NCBI RefSeq assembly: GCF_932294415.1
Contig: NC_065541.1
Span: forward strand, 49,206,290-49,270,289
Direction: 5' to 3'
DNA: 64,000 nucleotides
Source: Quercus robur
Taxonomy: Eukaryota > Streptophyta > Magnoliopsida > Fagales > Fagaceae
Under the pieces are notes generated by a model that ran no database searches, had not been told where the DNA came from, and saw nothing but the letters and a program-made list of their open reading frames with translations. Position numbers and translations under genes: made by a program. Each line of letters begins with the position of its first letter. Position 1 is the stretch's first letter. Below are positions 1 through 12,228 of this stretch, piece by piece.

Positions 1-1727
1 TTTTCTTTTATTTATTTTGAGAGCAGCGACTTGCTATTTCCCTAATTGCTAAGCTTCACGAGGACGAAACTGTAGAGGTAATCCTTTATACGTTGAACTT
101 GATCTTTCAGTCTATTATAGCATGTTAAAATAGATAGATAATGTACTCAATCGGCTAAGGTGGATGATTGTTAGGGAATATCATAATGGGTCCATGTCCC
201 ATTGATTTAATTCAATTGAATAGTACATTGAACTTTACTTGGGTTTCTATAAACATGTTTAGCATGTACTGAGGGTTGTATCATATTGATTACCTGTTGG
301 ATTTGCAGGCCTTTGGTTTAACAAAGGTTGATATAATTATTAGATTAAATTTCTAATAGTCAATACATGCAATAGATTGCTATACGGGTAGAGATTTTTA
401 TGGATGCTATACATATATTTGGATCTTATAGAGTATTTCATGGTGGTGGTGAAGTGTTATATGAAATCTTAAAGAAAATATAAATCTGACACTTAACTAG
501 ACAATGGTGGTATTGGTATTAACCTGTTAGGACTTGATGAAAATCTTGGTGAACCACCAGCATGCATATTCTCATTAGATGGTATCCTTACGGGTTGTAA
601 TACCTCTATTAGCCTCAAAGACATAATAGTAGTACGGAGAAGTAATATGTTATAGAGGATTGTAGAGATGTTTAAAGACTAGTAAATTATTAGGAAGTGT
701 CCCTTACATCCTTATGGTATACGTCAAGGTGGATTAATTATATAATTATGTTACTCCTTTACTTTTAGGTGTGGAGGAAAAGCTCATTTGATTTTGGATC
801 TAGACTACGAGTATTAGCAACTAGAGGTAAGTGAACTTTAGAACATGACGTCTCTCAAGACGTATATATTTATATATATTTTTGGTATATATATATATAT
901 ATATATATATAATTGCAAAAGTGAAGTTTCCAAAAACTTATACCATTGTCTATGCATGATACATACTAGAATTTTATTATTTCTTGTATATTATTTTGAA
1001 ACTGTATATGCTAAAGAATGACTCAAAACTATATTTTTGAGAAAGTATTTGTTATATGATATATGATTAATATTGGCAATATTGTAATATAGTAAAAATG
1101 TTTTCAAATGATTAGCTAGACAGTCTGCAACCTTTGCCAACACAGGGTTAAGTGTTGGTCTTCGGCTGATGTAGTGTTATTGTGGTGTGGTGTAGTGTTA
1201 TTGTTTGCTCTTTGGAGCCAGTGTTGCCTCTTTGAGGTTAGTGTTATTGTTCCCCATGGGAATCACCCACCGAGTGGTTAGCAGCTTATGTCTTTGTCTG
1301 ACTAATGTTTTCCGTATCGAACTACTGTTTTATTGTTATTGACCTTTATAAGTGGAAAAATTGTTTATTACTATAATATATTGTTTCTACCTATTTAGTG
1401 TATTTTGGCTAACTAAAGTGGTTATTATTTTATTTATTGATTACAGTGTTATAGTAAAATGTTTTACTCCGGACAGTTTACAGAATTTATTATATTACTG
1501 TTAAATCTATGTGCAAGTGTTTTGTAAAGATTATATTTTGTCATAGATACTACTATTTTGTTTTGAGAGACATCCTCATGTTATGTAGTCTCTTATTGGG
1601 CTTCTAGCTCACCCCCCTTTTTTCCACCCTTTCAGATTAGAGCAGTGGTATGCCTTTTGATGGTAGATCAGCAGAGCCTTAAATTGAAGACTTCTTTTGG
1701 AGCTTTGTTAGTTGGGGAACTGTTTTA

Positions 1728-1758
<31 letters not shown>

Positions 1759-1971
1759 GGATAGTGAGTTTGACAGTTGTGGAACTCTTTGAGATTGTAT
1801 TTGGAGACTATTGTTAAAGTTTTTGTTTCTATGGATTTCATAGGAAAGATATTGATGGATTTGAAGTTTTTTTGTGGATATTTAATTACGCTCTATTCCA
1901 TTATATTATTGTTAATTATTTCTAAGACAGATTGTGCATCTAAATCCTTGTTATGGGTTTGGGGTGTTACA
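1..1971 (+). mobile_element. 3' end of an LTR retrotransposon (probably Ty3/gypsy)
   Basis: The sequence ends at 1971 in ggggtgttaca, a typical plant LTR terminus, and from 1972 it passes directly into CACTA transposase code on the other strand. The join therefore looks like an insertion point. A GAGGACGAAA string at 60-69 resembles the motif that often follows the integrase/chromodomain end in Del/Tekay chromoviruses, which suggests the + orientation. The LTR start cannot be fixed: tgtaatacc at 596 is one candidate, and I saw no clear polypurine tract before it. The 5' LTR lies outside the window, so the TSD (candidate ACTGC at 1972-1976) cannot be tested. Imperfect gtgttattgt repeats lie at 1165-1250, a TA run at ~885-910 and a T tract at 1732-1758. 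No long ORF remains. Confidence 0.4.
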
Positions 1972-3450
1972 ACTGCCCAATTTGGTATAATTCAAGTAAA
2001 AAACTTGTGAAGCTTGGCATGCTAGAATAAATGAGTCAGAATAATACCATGTACGAGATGTATTTACACTTGTAAAATGCTCATCCCTTTGCATTCCTGT
2101 TCCATCCCTAGTGTCCCACCAATCACACTCAAATAAATATACACGATTATTGCCCAAGTAGGTTAGCTCCAAAACATTCCTCAACTCACCATAGTAGTCA
2201 GTTTTTGTTACGCCATCTTCACCTGAAACAAAGACACCGCTATTTTGAGTACGACGAGTATATTCATGGTCTTTGTGTAGAACCTAACACCATTCACAAT
2301 GCAACCTTGGTAAACTGCAACTAGAGCATCAGATCCACATGCAAGACTATATAATTCTTTTGACACATTTGTTGCATTACTCCCACATATACGATTTCGG
2401 AACCAATTTTCGAATTCAACTTCATGTTTATGATCAATGTCAATGATGCCTTCTCCCTAGATCTCCAGATAATGCTCACTACATTATAAATACATATAAG
2501 CACTTCATTTTTATTTTCAAGTAATATAAAATTTTTCTATAAAAAAAAAAAAAAAAAAAAAAAAATCAATGGATCTTTAGATAATGCTTACTATATAATA
2601 AAAACATATAAGCACTTCATTTTATTGCTAAGTAACATGTAAATTGGAAAAAAAAAATCAATGAAACACTTACATTTTGTACGAATCAATTTTTGAGCAA
2701 TTGCTAAGCATATACCATCGAGCCCGTGTGAGATGCATATCATCAAGTCTTACATATTTTGTTGCTCCTAAAGGACATACTGGCTATGAAAAAACAGACA
2801 AGCCTACATCCTTTTCTACTTGGCACCTGTCGCTATTCTGCTCCTCACAACTCCATACTGTCTCAATCTCACGAAGATACATGGAGTAGAATGTCAAACA
2901 TTCAATAGATAAATATCTCTCAGCAATTGACCCTTCTGGACATGCTCTATTTCGCACAAACCGCTTTAATTTACCAAGAAACCTTTCAATTAGATATATC
3001 CAGCGAAATTGAACAGGGCCTGCAAGCTCTACCTCTCGAGGTAAATGAAGAGCTGGATGTACCATTATATCGAAAAAAGCAGGTGGAAATATCATTTCTA
3101 TTTTGCATAAAATCATAACAATGTCTTCCTTCATTTGATTTAAGACATCTAACTTCAATGTTTGTGAACGCAAGTCCTTAAAAAATAAACACAATTCAAT
3201 TAATGTTGTACGTATATTATCATTGAAATATCCACGAATTGCAACAAGAAGTAATCGCTATAAGAGTACATGAAAATCATGGCATTTCATTCCTGAAATC
3301 GTACCCTCATTGGTGTTCACGCATCTACTAATGTTAGATGCATACCCATCAGGAAACTTCACATTTTTCAACCAATCACAAAAACTTGTATTCTCAGCTT
3401 TTGTCAATGTATACTTTGCTTGTGACATTTTTGTAGATGTACCAATTTCT
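1972..3450 (-). pseudogene. Decayed CACTA (En/Spm) transposase, DUF4218 and DUF4216 region
   Basis: Read on the minus strand from ~3450 down, one frame gives a run ending ISGMKCHDFHVLL, then an in-frame TAG near 3257, then RLLLVAIRG and the DUF4218 signature (IFPPAFFDIMVHPALHLPRE; RNRACPEGSIAERYLSIECL). This continues past 2784 as a match to the VRLDDMHLTRARWYMLSNC segment. A second block at 2420-1985 matches DUF4216 (YQGCIVNGVRFYTK; YLFECDWWDT; HFTSVNTSRTWY; ACQASQVFY), with a 1-nt frameshift near 2280. These domains follow the catalytic TNP2 domain in plant CACTA transposases, and that catalytic domain is absent here. The C-terminal end is cut by the LTR element at 1971. A 190-bp AT-rich spacer with a poly-A tract (2500-2690) separates the two blocks and may be an old intron or an insertion. 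The gene is non-functional. Confidence 0.85.
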
Positions 3451-4656
3451 ATAAGTGCAAATCTTTACATGTGTCCATATCTTCTAAATTCTTTCGTGCA
3501 TTGGAAGTATCTTTATTTTTTTTCCTTTTCCACTGGCATACATCAATAGCCTATATAGCTACTTTTTTTTTTCTTTTACATAAAAAGTCAGAACTGGGAA
3601 CTGAGATGATGATGGGACGTCTCAAAGACACTACCCCTATTGAATGCAATGACCAAGGGGCTTATTTTGTGGAAGCTCAAGTTAACTGCTCACTTGTAGA
3701 CTTTTTTATCCAACCGAACATTGGTTTTGTCCTTTTTTTTTCTTCTTTTTTTTTTTGATAGGGGTTTTGTCCTTTTTTTATGTGCCTGACCCAACGTGAC
3801 TTTACTTCTTCCAAAGTTTTAAGTTTCAACTTTAGCCTCTTTATTAATTTATTTTGAATAAAATAATCTTATATTTTGTTTTATTGTTTTGTGTGTCTGA
3901 CATCCACTAACGTGACGATCAATACAAACTTCACATCTTTTTTTTTTTTTTTTTTATAACTTTAAAAAAAAAAAAATTCAAATACGGTACACCAAAATAA
4001 TATCAAATGTCTAAATGGGTTTATAATTTTACCATGTGTACGTAGTCTTTTGCTTCATGAGTTGTAGAAGAATAGTAGTAACAAAACTAGGGAAATATTA
4101 TGGTTCATGCAATCAAGCTTAACAAATTTGGATCTCCATCCGTCAGAGAGAGAGAAAGGAGGGAATGGAGAAGATAGATTGAGAATAAAAAGACAAGTTG
4201 CATGTGTGAGTAAAAAAACATAAAAAGAAAGATGAAAAATCTAAGATTGCGTGTCTGAGTCAGTGTATAGATAAAGATAATTAGTGTAGAGAAAGAGATG
4301 TGATGAAGAACAGAAATAAAGGAGTTAGATAGAAATGAAGATGTGTGGGGATGAGAAAAAACAAGAGAAAAAAAAATGATAAGAAAGTAAAATATAATAA
4401 AATGTTGGAAATAGAGATGGTTTGACTTTGTACATGTGCCTAGCCTTGGTTTGCCAGTTTCCTACATTAAAAGAATTAATTAGTATTTTAATTAAAATAA
4501 TAGTAGTTTAATTGATTTGATTAGATTAATTTTAAAATAAAAAGTTCTATAAATATAACTCTTATGTTTTTAACAGTAATAGGTTATGAAGAATATATAT
4601 ATAAGTAATATGTTTTTAAAAGTAAATAGTTTTATATATTTTGAAATCCGAAACAT
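3451..4656. other. Intergenic, no gene recognised
   Basis: AT-rich sequence with poly-T tracts (3725-3760, 3938-3955) and a purine-rich stretch full of GAGA/AAAG at 4145-4400. The short ORFs at 3310-3758 show no recognisable family motif. I see nothing that marks an exon or an element end. Confidence 0.5.
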
Positions 4657-4664
4657 CCTGAAAT

Positions 4665-5189
4665 TAGGGGTGTCCACGGGTCGGGCCGGGTCAGGTTTAT
4701 GCCCAACCCGGAATCGACCCGAATGATTCGGGTGGAGGAAAATGTGGCCCAAAACCGACCCGGAGAGGTGGTCGAATTTTTCGGTTCGGGTCTCGTCGGG
4801 TCAGTATCGGGTTTATCACCGGGAACGAAATCTGGTTGGATCCGGCGAGATCTGGCCAAAGTCTGGTTGGATCCGTCGAGATCTGGACGAAATCTGGCGA
4901 GATCTGGTCGGATCCGTAGAGATTTGGCCTATATTTCGTCGGATAACGGCGAGATCTCGCCTGATCTGGTCGGGAAATCGTAATACTTCGCCGGAAAGAT
5001 AAAGGATTCGGTTTGGGTCAGTTGTCACGGGTTTGGAAACCAAAAACCGACAACCGACCCGCGTGGGGTCGGGTTAGCTTCGTCGGAACCCGCGTTCGAC
5101 TGCCGGAGTTGTCGAATCGAGTGGCAGCGGGTCGGACACGGGCGGGTTGGCCAGGTTGAGCAGGTCTCCGGGTCTGATGGACAGTCCTA
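4665..5189. mobile_element. Non-autonomous hAT-type element, 525 bp, GC-rich
   Basis: The element is bounded by a perfect 8-bp direct repeat, CCTGAAAT, at 4657-4664 and 5190-5197. The termini form a short imperfect inverted repeat: TAGGGGTGTCCACGGG on the left, and TAGGACTGTCCATCAG read inward from the right. An 8-bp TSD with TAGGG-type ends fits the hAT superfamily. The interior is strikingly GC-rich against AT-rich flanks. It holds many copies of gggtcggg/cgaccc motifs and a degenerate short tandem array built on gagatctgg and ggatccg (about 4830-4950). Overlapping frames are open because of the base composition, but no transposase motif is present, so this is a MITE-like derivative. Confidence 0.85.
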
Positions 5190-5279
5190 CCTGAAATGGT
5201 ACACCAAAATTGGCCAGTACCAAAATATTTCATTCAACTAGACAAATCGAAACGGGATTTGAAATAGTTTTCATAACAT

Positions 5280-7040
5280 TGGAGAGAACATAGCCATACA
5301 GGTACACAACACATGTCCATCACGCGTCATCCTGAGATTTGAAATCCAACCGATGGATTTGAAGAATGTAATGAAAGGTTAATTCTAGTAAATTATGGTT
5401 ACAATCAAATGGTTGGATTTAGAGAAAGGCGTGGTCAAAATTTAGTTAAAGTTGGTCAAACCCAGTCAAACTTAATAGATGTTCTCGAGACCACTAGACT
5501 TAGTGAAATTCATATTCGAATCTTGATCATTGGGATTGAAGAGTATGGTAACATATTGGTGTTGGTGAAATTTGAGAACAATTGGATTGCTAGATTGAGA
5601 GAGGAAAGCCATACAGGTACACAACATATGTCCATCACGCGCCATCCTTAGATTTGAAATCTAACCGTTGGATTTGAAGAATGTAATGAAATGTTAATTC
5701 TAGTAAATTATGGTCACAATCAAATAGTGGATTTAGAAAAGTGCACGGTCTAAGTTTAGTTAAAGTTGGTCAAACCCAGTCAAACTTAATAGATATTCCC
5801 GAGACCACTGAACTTGGTGAAATTCATACTCGAATCTTGATCATTAGGATTGAAGAGTATGGTGACATATTAGTGTTGGTGAAATTTGAGAACAATTGGA
5901 TGGCCAAATTGAGAAAGCATAGCCATATAGGTACACAACATATGTCCATCATGTGCCATCCTTAGATTTGAAATTTAACCGTTGGATTCAAAAAGTGTAA
6001 TGAAAAGTTAATTCTAGTAAATTATGGTCACAATTAAACGATTGGATTTAGAGAAATGAGTGGTCAAAGTTTAGTTAAAGTTGATCAAACCCAGTTAAGC
6101 TTAATAGACAGTCTTGTGACCATTGGACTTGGTGAAATTCATATTCAAATCTCGATCATTGGGATTGAAGAGTATAGTGACATATTGGTGTTGGTGAAAT
6201 CTGAGACCAATTGGATGGTTAGATTGAGAGAACATAGTTATATAGGTACACAACACATGTCTATCTCACGCCATACTTAGATTTGAAATCTAACCGTTGG
6301 ATTTGAAAAGTGTAATGAAAGAGAAATGTGTGGTCAGAGTTTAGTTAAAATTGGTCAAACCCAGTCAAACTTAATAGATGGTCCGAGACCACTGGACTTG
6401 GTGAAATTCATATTCGAATCTTGATTATTGGGATTGAACAGTATGGTGCATATTGGTGTTGGTGAAATTTGAGAACAATTGGATGGTCAAATTGAGAGAA
6501 CATAGCCATACACCACAACACATGTCCATCACGCGCCATTCTTAGATTTGAAATCTAACTATTGGATTTGAAGAGTTTAATGAAAGTTTAATTTTAGTAA
6601 ATTATGGTCACAATCAAATGGCTAGATTTAGGGAAATGCGCAGTCAAAGTTTAGTTAAAGTTGGTCAAACCCGATTAAACTTAATAGATGGTCCTGCGAC
6701 CATTAGACTTGGTGAAATTCATATTCAAATCTTGATCATTAGGTTTGAAGAGTATGGTGACATATTGGTGTTGGTATTTGAGACCAATTGGATGGTCAAA
6801 TTAAGAGAACATAGTGATACAGATACACAACACATGTCCATCTTACATCATACTTACATTTGAAATCTAACCGTTGGATTTGAAGAGTGTAATGAAAAGT
6901 TAATTCTAGTAAATTATGGTCACAATCAAACTGTTAGATTTAGAGAAAGGCACAGTTAAAGTTTAGTTAAAATTGGTCAAACCAGGTCAAACTTAATAGA
7001 TGGTCTTGAGACCTCTAGACTTTGTGAAATTAGGTTCAAT
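5280..7040 (+). repeat. Six-copy tandem array, monomer ~315 bp
   Basis: The landmark agccatacaggtacacaac (or a close variant) recurs at about 5292, 5607, 5921, 6236, 6504 and 6813. The spacings are 315, 314, 315, 268 and 309 bp, and the fifth interval carries a ~47-bp deletion. Each unit contains taatgaaa(a/g)gttaattctagtaa, tttagttaaagttggtcaa and a near-palindrome aaatctaaccgttggattt. Units are clearly diverged from one another. The last one decays at ~7035. Each monomer holds a 74-81 codon open frame, but these are the same repeat read over and over with no conserved start or family motif, so I treat them as non-coding. Confidence 0.9.
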
Positions 7041-7657
7041 GGGAAGGTTTTCAGTGGATTATTGGGTATTGGAGTAGTTGTTAGAAATTGTTAATAAAGA
7101 AATAATTTTGAAAGATGATGAATATCATGTTAACATTGACTTAGATAAAGTTGATTAGCCAAAATAATGAAAAATTTTATTATTTTGGCTCATATATCAT
7201 GTCTTTTCACTTATGATTTTAATTAATTTGAACATGTATGTTATAAATATATTTTAATTTGATTTATCTACTTACTTTTGGTAAATATTATTACATAATT
7301 GATGATTGAATTGGTTATTAGTTGAATATATTATGAATTTATAATGAATTTTTTAGTTTGGTAAATATTCACTAATACCTTTATTATGACACATGATACA
7401 GAAAAATCAAAAACTGATTCATGATACAATTCACATTTTGATAACTATAAGAATTAGTCAATATTTTGAGTGAAATCAAAACTTTCTCAATTTTTATTAT
7501 TTTATCGATTTTGAGTTTCAAATGGGTAACATTATGATTTGAGAGTATTTTGAAGCAACAAGCCCTCCGTTGTCTCATTTTTTCTTCTTCTTCTTCTTCT
7601 TTTTTTTTTTTTTTTAATGGATTTGAAAGTTTTAAATTACTTTGAAGGCTTCAAGTT
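7041..7657. other. Intergenic, no gene recognised
   Basis: AT-rich unique sequence between the tandem array and the Mutator-like element, with a TTC/T tract at 7580-7615. No exon, RNA gene or element terminus is visible. Confidence 0.5.
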
Positions 7658-7665
7658 TATTTTGG

Positions 7666-7985
7666 TGGCCAAAATTGGCAATTAACCCCAATTGCCAAAC
7701 TATATAGTTAGTAGGCAACGTTTCAAAACTATATTTTTAACTAACATCTTGAGTTTAAAATACTCGATTTAGGGCTTATAAATTGAGTCTCAAAGACTCG
7801 GTTTCTCTGTTCTGATCATGCTCTGATTTGGCATTTTTCCACGTGGCATCCACTTGGAACTCGAGTATTAGATACTCGAGTTATATCTCGAACCTTTGAC
7901 CATTGATTTTTGTGTCCTGAGAATGACATGGTTTATCCACATGGAAGCCACCTGGAAACCAAGTCTCTAAGACTCGATTTCATTA
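7666..7985 (+). repeat. MULE left terminal inverted repeat
   Basis: This matches the reverse complement of 10560-10911 over ~320 bp. The left copy lacks roughly 30-45 bp present in the right copy. It contains CCACGTGGC and repeated gactcga/actcgag motifs. Divergence between the arms is visible by eye, so the element is not recent. Confidence 0.85.
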
Positions 7986-8439
7986 AGGGTTATTCAAAAT
8001 TCAAAAGTCACAAACACCCTCTCCACTCTCATGCCTCCACTCTCACTCACCCTCTCCACAGTTCAGTCTCCACTCTCACGCACCTTCTTCACTCTCACTC
8101 AGTCTCCACTCTCACGAACCTCCACTCTCATTATGTCCAATCCTCGTCCTCCACCAAATTCCTTTTCCACAGGTAATCCGTTTCTTAAATGCTTGTTTTG
8201 TGTTGTGGGTTTGATTTTTTCTTTTCTTTTTTTGTTTTGTGCAAGAGGATTGGGTCTAGGTTTACACTGCGTTTTCTTTTTTTGTTCCTTGCTTTTACAA
8301 AAATCAACATGCGGAAAAAGTTAGTATTCTAATTAATTGTTGTAAATGCGTGATGAAGTTAGTTGACCGATTTGTTGATCACCAATTTTTTCTGAATTTC
8401 TTAGATTTTTGGGCCTTATCCTTTTTTTTTCTTTTTTTG

Positions 8440-9723
8440 ATTTGAAACCTAAGGAACAATAGTTCTGCTAGAATATCTTTGGTAAGACTGTTCTCAATCC
8501 AAGTATGCCAACAACAACTTTCGCAACCTTTAGTAAGATTGTTCCCAATCCCTAAATATCTTAGCAATTGTCTTTTGTTTCGCGTCTCATACCTTATAGT
8601 AAGAAAGCTCATGATTATACTTATTATGTATGATGTCCCAGAGCTGATCAATATGAGCAGTGTGATCCTGTTGTAATTTTCCCACAATTTGTGATGCAGC
8701 AAAATTAGAATCTATCATTTTATTGTCTCTTCGCAAGCCAAAGGGTATACAACTGTGTGGACCCACATAAGGCGTGACCATCCATAGTCCATTAAGTTTA
8801 GCCTTCATGAATGCCCCAACGTACCACTTGCAGTTGGTGTCAATGCATGCGGCACACAATTTAGTTTTGGTTGACCTTCGGATTGTAAAATTTTTATTAT
8901 CCTTTGCTGCGTATATTATTAATGCACTCTTTACCACCTCTTTATTTGCAAAAATCAACCCTTTACTAAAATGCATCCCATCTTCCCAAGTAGAAACAAA
9001 TGGTATCTAAAGACGTGAAGGATCAATCATATTTTCTCAAGTATTTGCATAGACTGGCTCGGCAGGAGGTGTGTAGGCAGTGGTCGTATTTGTAACATGC
9101 TCGACGCCAATATCATCGTCTGCATCACCTTCATCATGGTACTCCATATTTTCCTCTTCAAAATTAGGAACAAGTCCATGGTCATCCACATCCCTGTCAA
9201 AGTCGCGTCGCTCAATTCTCTCTTCGTACTCATCCATATCATCAAGATTTTTACCATTATTCACAACATGATCTTCGTCTTCGTCTTCGTCTTCCTCCCC
9301 TAAATGTGTCTCTTGAGGTTGGAGTGTTTCACCAGTATTGGCAGCATGATCTTGAGATGGAAGTGTATAACCTCCTATTGTATAGCCTCCCATTGTAGTG
9401 CATCCATCATCTAGGGCTGTAAATTGTAAAGATATAATTGTTTGTTGCACATGAAGGACTTCTTGTGGGTGACGATAAATAATCTTTATGTCATAACAAG
9501 CAGGGTTCAAATTTAATTCTTCTATTATTTTCATCTTCAAATCATTTAACATCTTCAACCTACGACGTATCATGATATAATAGCACTAGATACCCGGCCC
9601 TTTAAATGAGAATCCGTCAATCTCTTCAGGATTGACTAAGGGTCCACCGTAGTATATATTTATATCAATATTCTTCAAAGATTGTGAACCTATTAGAGTC
9701 AATGTGTAATATGTTAATGACAT
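8440..9723 (-). pseudogene. MULE transposase, N-terminal part (MuDR DNA-binding domain), broken
   Basis: On the minus strand an ATG at 9723 opens MSLTYYTLTLIGSQSLKNID. An in-frame TAG stops it at 9586-9588. The frame then runs on (MIRRRLKMLNDLKMKI, then a Glu/Asp-rich linker with EEDEDEDEDH) to ~9037. After another break the MuDR-type zinc/DNA-binding domain follows at 8976-8587: GMHFSKGLIFANKEVVKSAL, then FTIRRSTKTKLCAAC and CKWYVGAFMKAKLNGLWMVT, then VGPHSC. Further down, KIFRDWEQSY and LLLAYLD with stops are readable to ~8440. The family then expects the DDE catalytic domain and a SWIM zinc finger, and neither is present. At least three in-frame stops confirm a pseudogene. Confidence 0.85.
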
Positions 9724-9789
9724 ATCTTATCTCTTTCATTTAACATCAATTACAAAACCTTTTTATCTACTCAAAGTACAAAAATTACA

Positions 9790-10160
9790 ACTTCTTACAT
9801 CATATGCATATACAAACACACCCCACATTTGCATATACTCACCCTACATCACATACAAAAAATACACTCAATCATTATCGTTTCATACTCAAAAAAAAAA
9901 AAAAAAAAAATACCCACCCCCATTACAAAATTTCAAATCATTCTAACAAAAAAATAAAGAAAAATATTAAACCAAAAAAAAATAGTCATGATAAAAGCCT
10001 AACAATACAAATATATCTTAAATATTTTTTACTTTTTGTAAAAGCCTAGCAAATATATACACTAACTTGTTACATCATATGCATATACAAACCCCACATT
10101 TGCATATACTCACCCTATCACAAACAAACACACTCAATCATTATCATTTCATACTCAAAC

Positions 10161-10204
<44 letters not shown>

Positions 10205-10310
10205 ACACACAACTCACCCCATTACAAACCTTCAAATCATTCTAACAAAAATATAAAGAAAAATATCAAACCAAACAAAAAAAAAAATAGTCACGATACA
10301 TACCCATAAA
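9790..10310. repeat. Direct duplication of ~275 bp inside the MULE
   Basis: The block starting catatgcatatacaaac (9803) and running through ttcaaatcattctaacaaa and aatagtca is repeated from 10078 onward, with small differences and a longer poly-A tract (10160-10192). It lies between the transposase start and the right TIR. A further ctctct tract is at 10437-10460. Confidence 0.75.
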
Positions 10311-10559
10311 AAAACCTAACAATACATATACATACACTAACAACTAGAAAGAGTGAGAGACCTTACTTGACATGAGGATGTGTAAATGGGAGGTGAGTTT
10401 GATTTGAAGTTTTGTAATGGGGGTGAGTTTTGTATGAGAGAGAGAGAGAGAGAGAGAAAGAGTGCTGCTGGGTTTTTGGAGGAAAAAACCGAGAGACCCA
10501 CAATTATGAGGACTAAGGACAAGCAGCTGCCCAACCACGTGGATGCTTGTCCACCACAG

Positions 10560-10911
10560 CTTACAAATTAAGTCTCTAAGACTTGATTTTCCTTTTAAAA
10601 AACTAAGTCTCTAAGGCTCAACATCCAAGTGGAATCCACGTGGATAACCATGTAATTCTCAGAACACATAAATTGAGCTTCAAAGTGTGAGATATAACTC
10701 GAGTCTTAAAGACTCGATTTCCAGGTGAACGCCACGTGGAAAAACGCCAAATCAGATATGATCAGAACATGGAAACCGAGTTTTTGAGACTTGATTTATA
10801 AGCTCTAAATCAAGTATTTTAAACTCGATATGTTAGTTAAAGATATAGTTTTGAAACGTTGCCTACTAACTATATAGTTTGGCAATTGGGGTTAATTGCC
10901 AATTTTGGCCA
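10560..10911 (-). repeat. MULE right terminal inverted repeat
   Basis: Inverted partner of 7666-7985. It ends ...gccaattttggcca at 10911, followed directly by the TATTTTGG duplication. Confidence 0.85.
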
Positions 10912-11556
10912 TATTTTGGTCATTTTGACGAGGTTAATGGTATTTTAATCATTTCAAACATTTTAAAGGAATTTATGTCATTTTAAATATTCTAAGTGGC
11001 ATTTGGAGGATTTGATAATAAAAAAATAAAAAAAAAATCATATTATATCAAAATTGTTTTGGCCACATATTAGTGACGACAATCTTTGTCTTCATTAATA
11101 GACCCTTATAGCAACGACCTAATTCGTTGCTAATATAAAATTTGTTTCCCTGCAATAATTCCCACCACTTTTTGAGAGTGAAAATTTTACCCTCCATTAT
11201 ATTTAAGTAGATATATTTGCGACGACATGTTGTGTCATCGCTAATAGCCTTCTAATAGAGACTACCAATGTGTCATCGCTGATAAATAAAGCATATATAT
11301 AATATTTACTATATATTTTTGGCCACATATTTGTGACGAAACATAAGGTCGTCACTAAAGATGATTATTAGCGATGATAGATGTCGTTGTTAAAATAAAC
11401 CTTATTTTAGCAATGTAAATGTTGTTGCAACAAAATTTATTGTCGTTCCTAAAAGTTTCCCTCCATTTTCTAAAAGTAAATAAAATTCCCTCCATGGTAT
11501 TAGCGACGACTTATTAGCGACTACCTTAGTGTCGTTGCTACAATACTCTTATTAGC

Positions 11557-12228
11557 TGTGGGGCCCAATAATTTGTGGGTCAGGCCCATTTATTCGTTGG
11601 GGCCCAAAGGCCCGAGCCGAGAAAGGTTATAGCCCAGGCTCAGTAATACCAGTACAAAATAGCCTTGGGACACAGCCGAGGACGATTCGGTCCTCGGCAT
11701 GTCCGAGGTCTCACCAGAAGGAAGGGCAAAAACGGTATAGGAGCAGCTTGGAAAAAAATCTAAAATATCTAGGTTAATAGAAAAGGATATGCTGGAAAGT
11801 ATAACGACCAGAGAAAGCTGCCCTTACTGCCATTCAATACTCTGCACCTGACAGAGCCATACTCTTCAGCTTTTACAACCACCCCCAACCACTCTGGGTA
11901 TGGGCTGATGGGACAAGTATCAGTCTGGGAAAAGTAGATCCTACACGTGGACGAAGGATAAGGAACACATGCGAGTATAAAAGGAAAAGGGAGCGATCCA
12001 GAGAGGGGGCTGGGAAAAATGGCCAAAAACCAGAGCCTCCCAGCCTGCCTCCAGGAGAAAGACTCCTAGGGCAAACACGACTTAACCATGTATGAATACC
12101 ACGAAAAACCCACCGTCTGGTGACTGAGGCCTAACCTTTCAAACCCATGCTCTATAAATGATATTGTTTGGGCCTTTTTACGTACGAACCCAACACTGTT
12201 ACGGGTCGTTACGAATCGTGTCCTTACA
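11557..12228 (+). repeat. 5' LTR (672 bp)
   Basis: TG...CA ended, from tgtggggccc to tccttaca, with the primer-binding site 2 bases downstream. It contains a purine-rich middle (gagtataaaaggaaaaggg, a possible TATA region at ~11970). Confidence 0.75.

Larger units (their letters stand above)
7666..10911 (-). mobile_element. Mutator-like element (MULE), 3.25 kb, long TIRs
   Basis: Long terminal inverted repeats face each other at 7666-~7985 and ~10560-10911. Both start TGGCCAAAATTGGCAATTAA and share aactatatagttagtaggca and several actcgag/gactcgattt motifs. They are flanked by an 8-bp direct repeat, TATTTTGG, at 7658-7665 and 10912-10919; it becomes 9 bp if the next T is counted, as is usual for Mutator. 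The interior carries a broken MuDR-type transposase on the minus strand. A short plus-strand leader with cactctcac repeats leads to an ATG at 8133 and a possible GT donor at 8173, perhaps the 5' exon of a second gene now lost. The catalytic DDE part of the transposase is missing, so the element cannot move by itself. Confidence 0.88.

Noticed and set aside
4699..5043. Overlapping ORFs rich in Arg/Ser/Gly
   Set aside because: Open in several frames and on both strands because of the GC-rich short repeats of the hAT-type element.
5409..6863. Series of 74-81 codon ORFs in 5409-6863
   Set aside because: They are successive monomers of the 315-bp tandem array. Starts differ and no motif beyond the repeat itself is conserved.
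5280..7040. CRISPR-like array
   Set aside because: Units are 315-bp head-to-tail copies without unique spacers, and this is plant nuclear DNA.
9080..9303. Plus-strand Ser/Phe-rich ORFs
   Set aside because: Antisense shadows of the acidic linker in the MULE transposase remnant.
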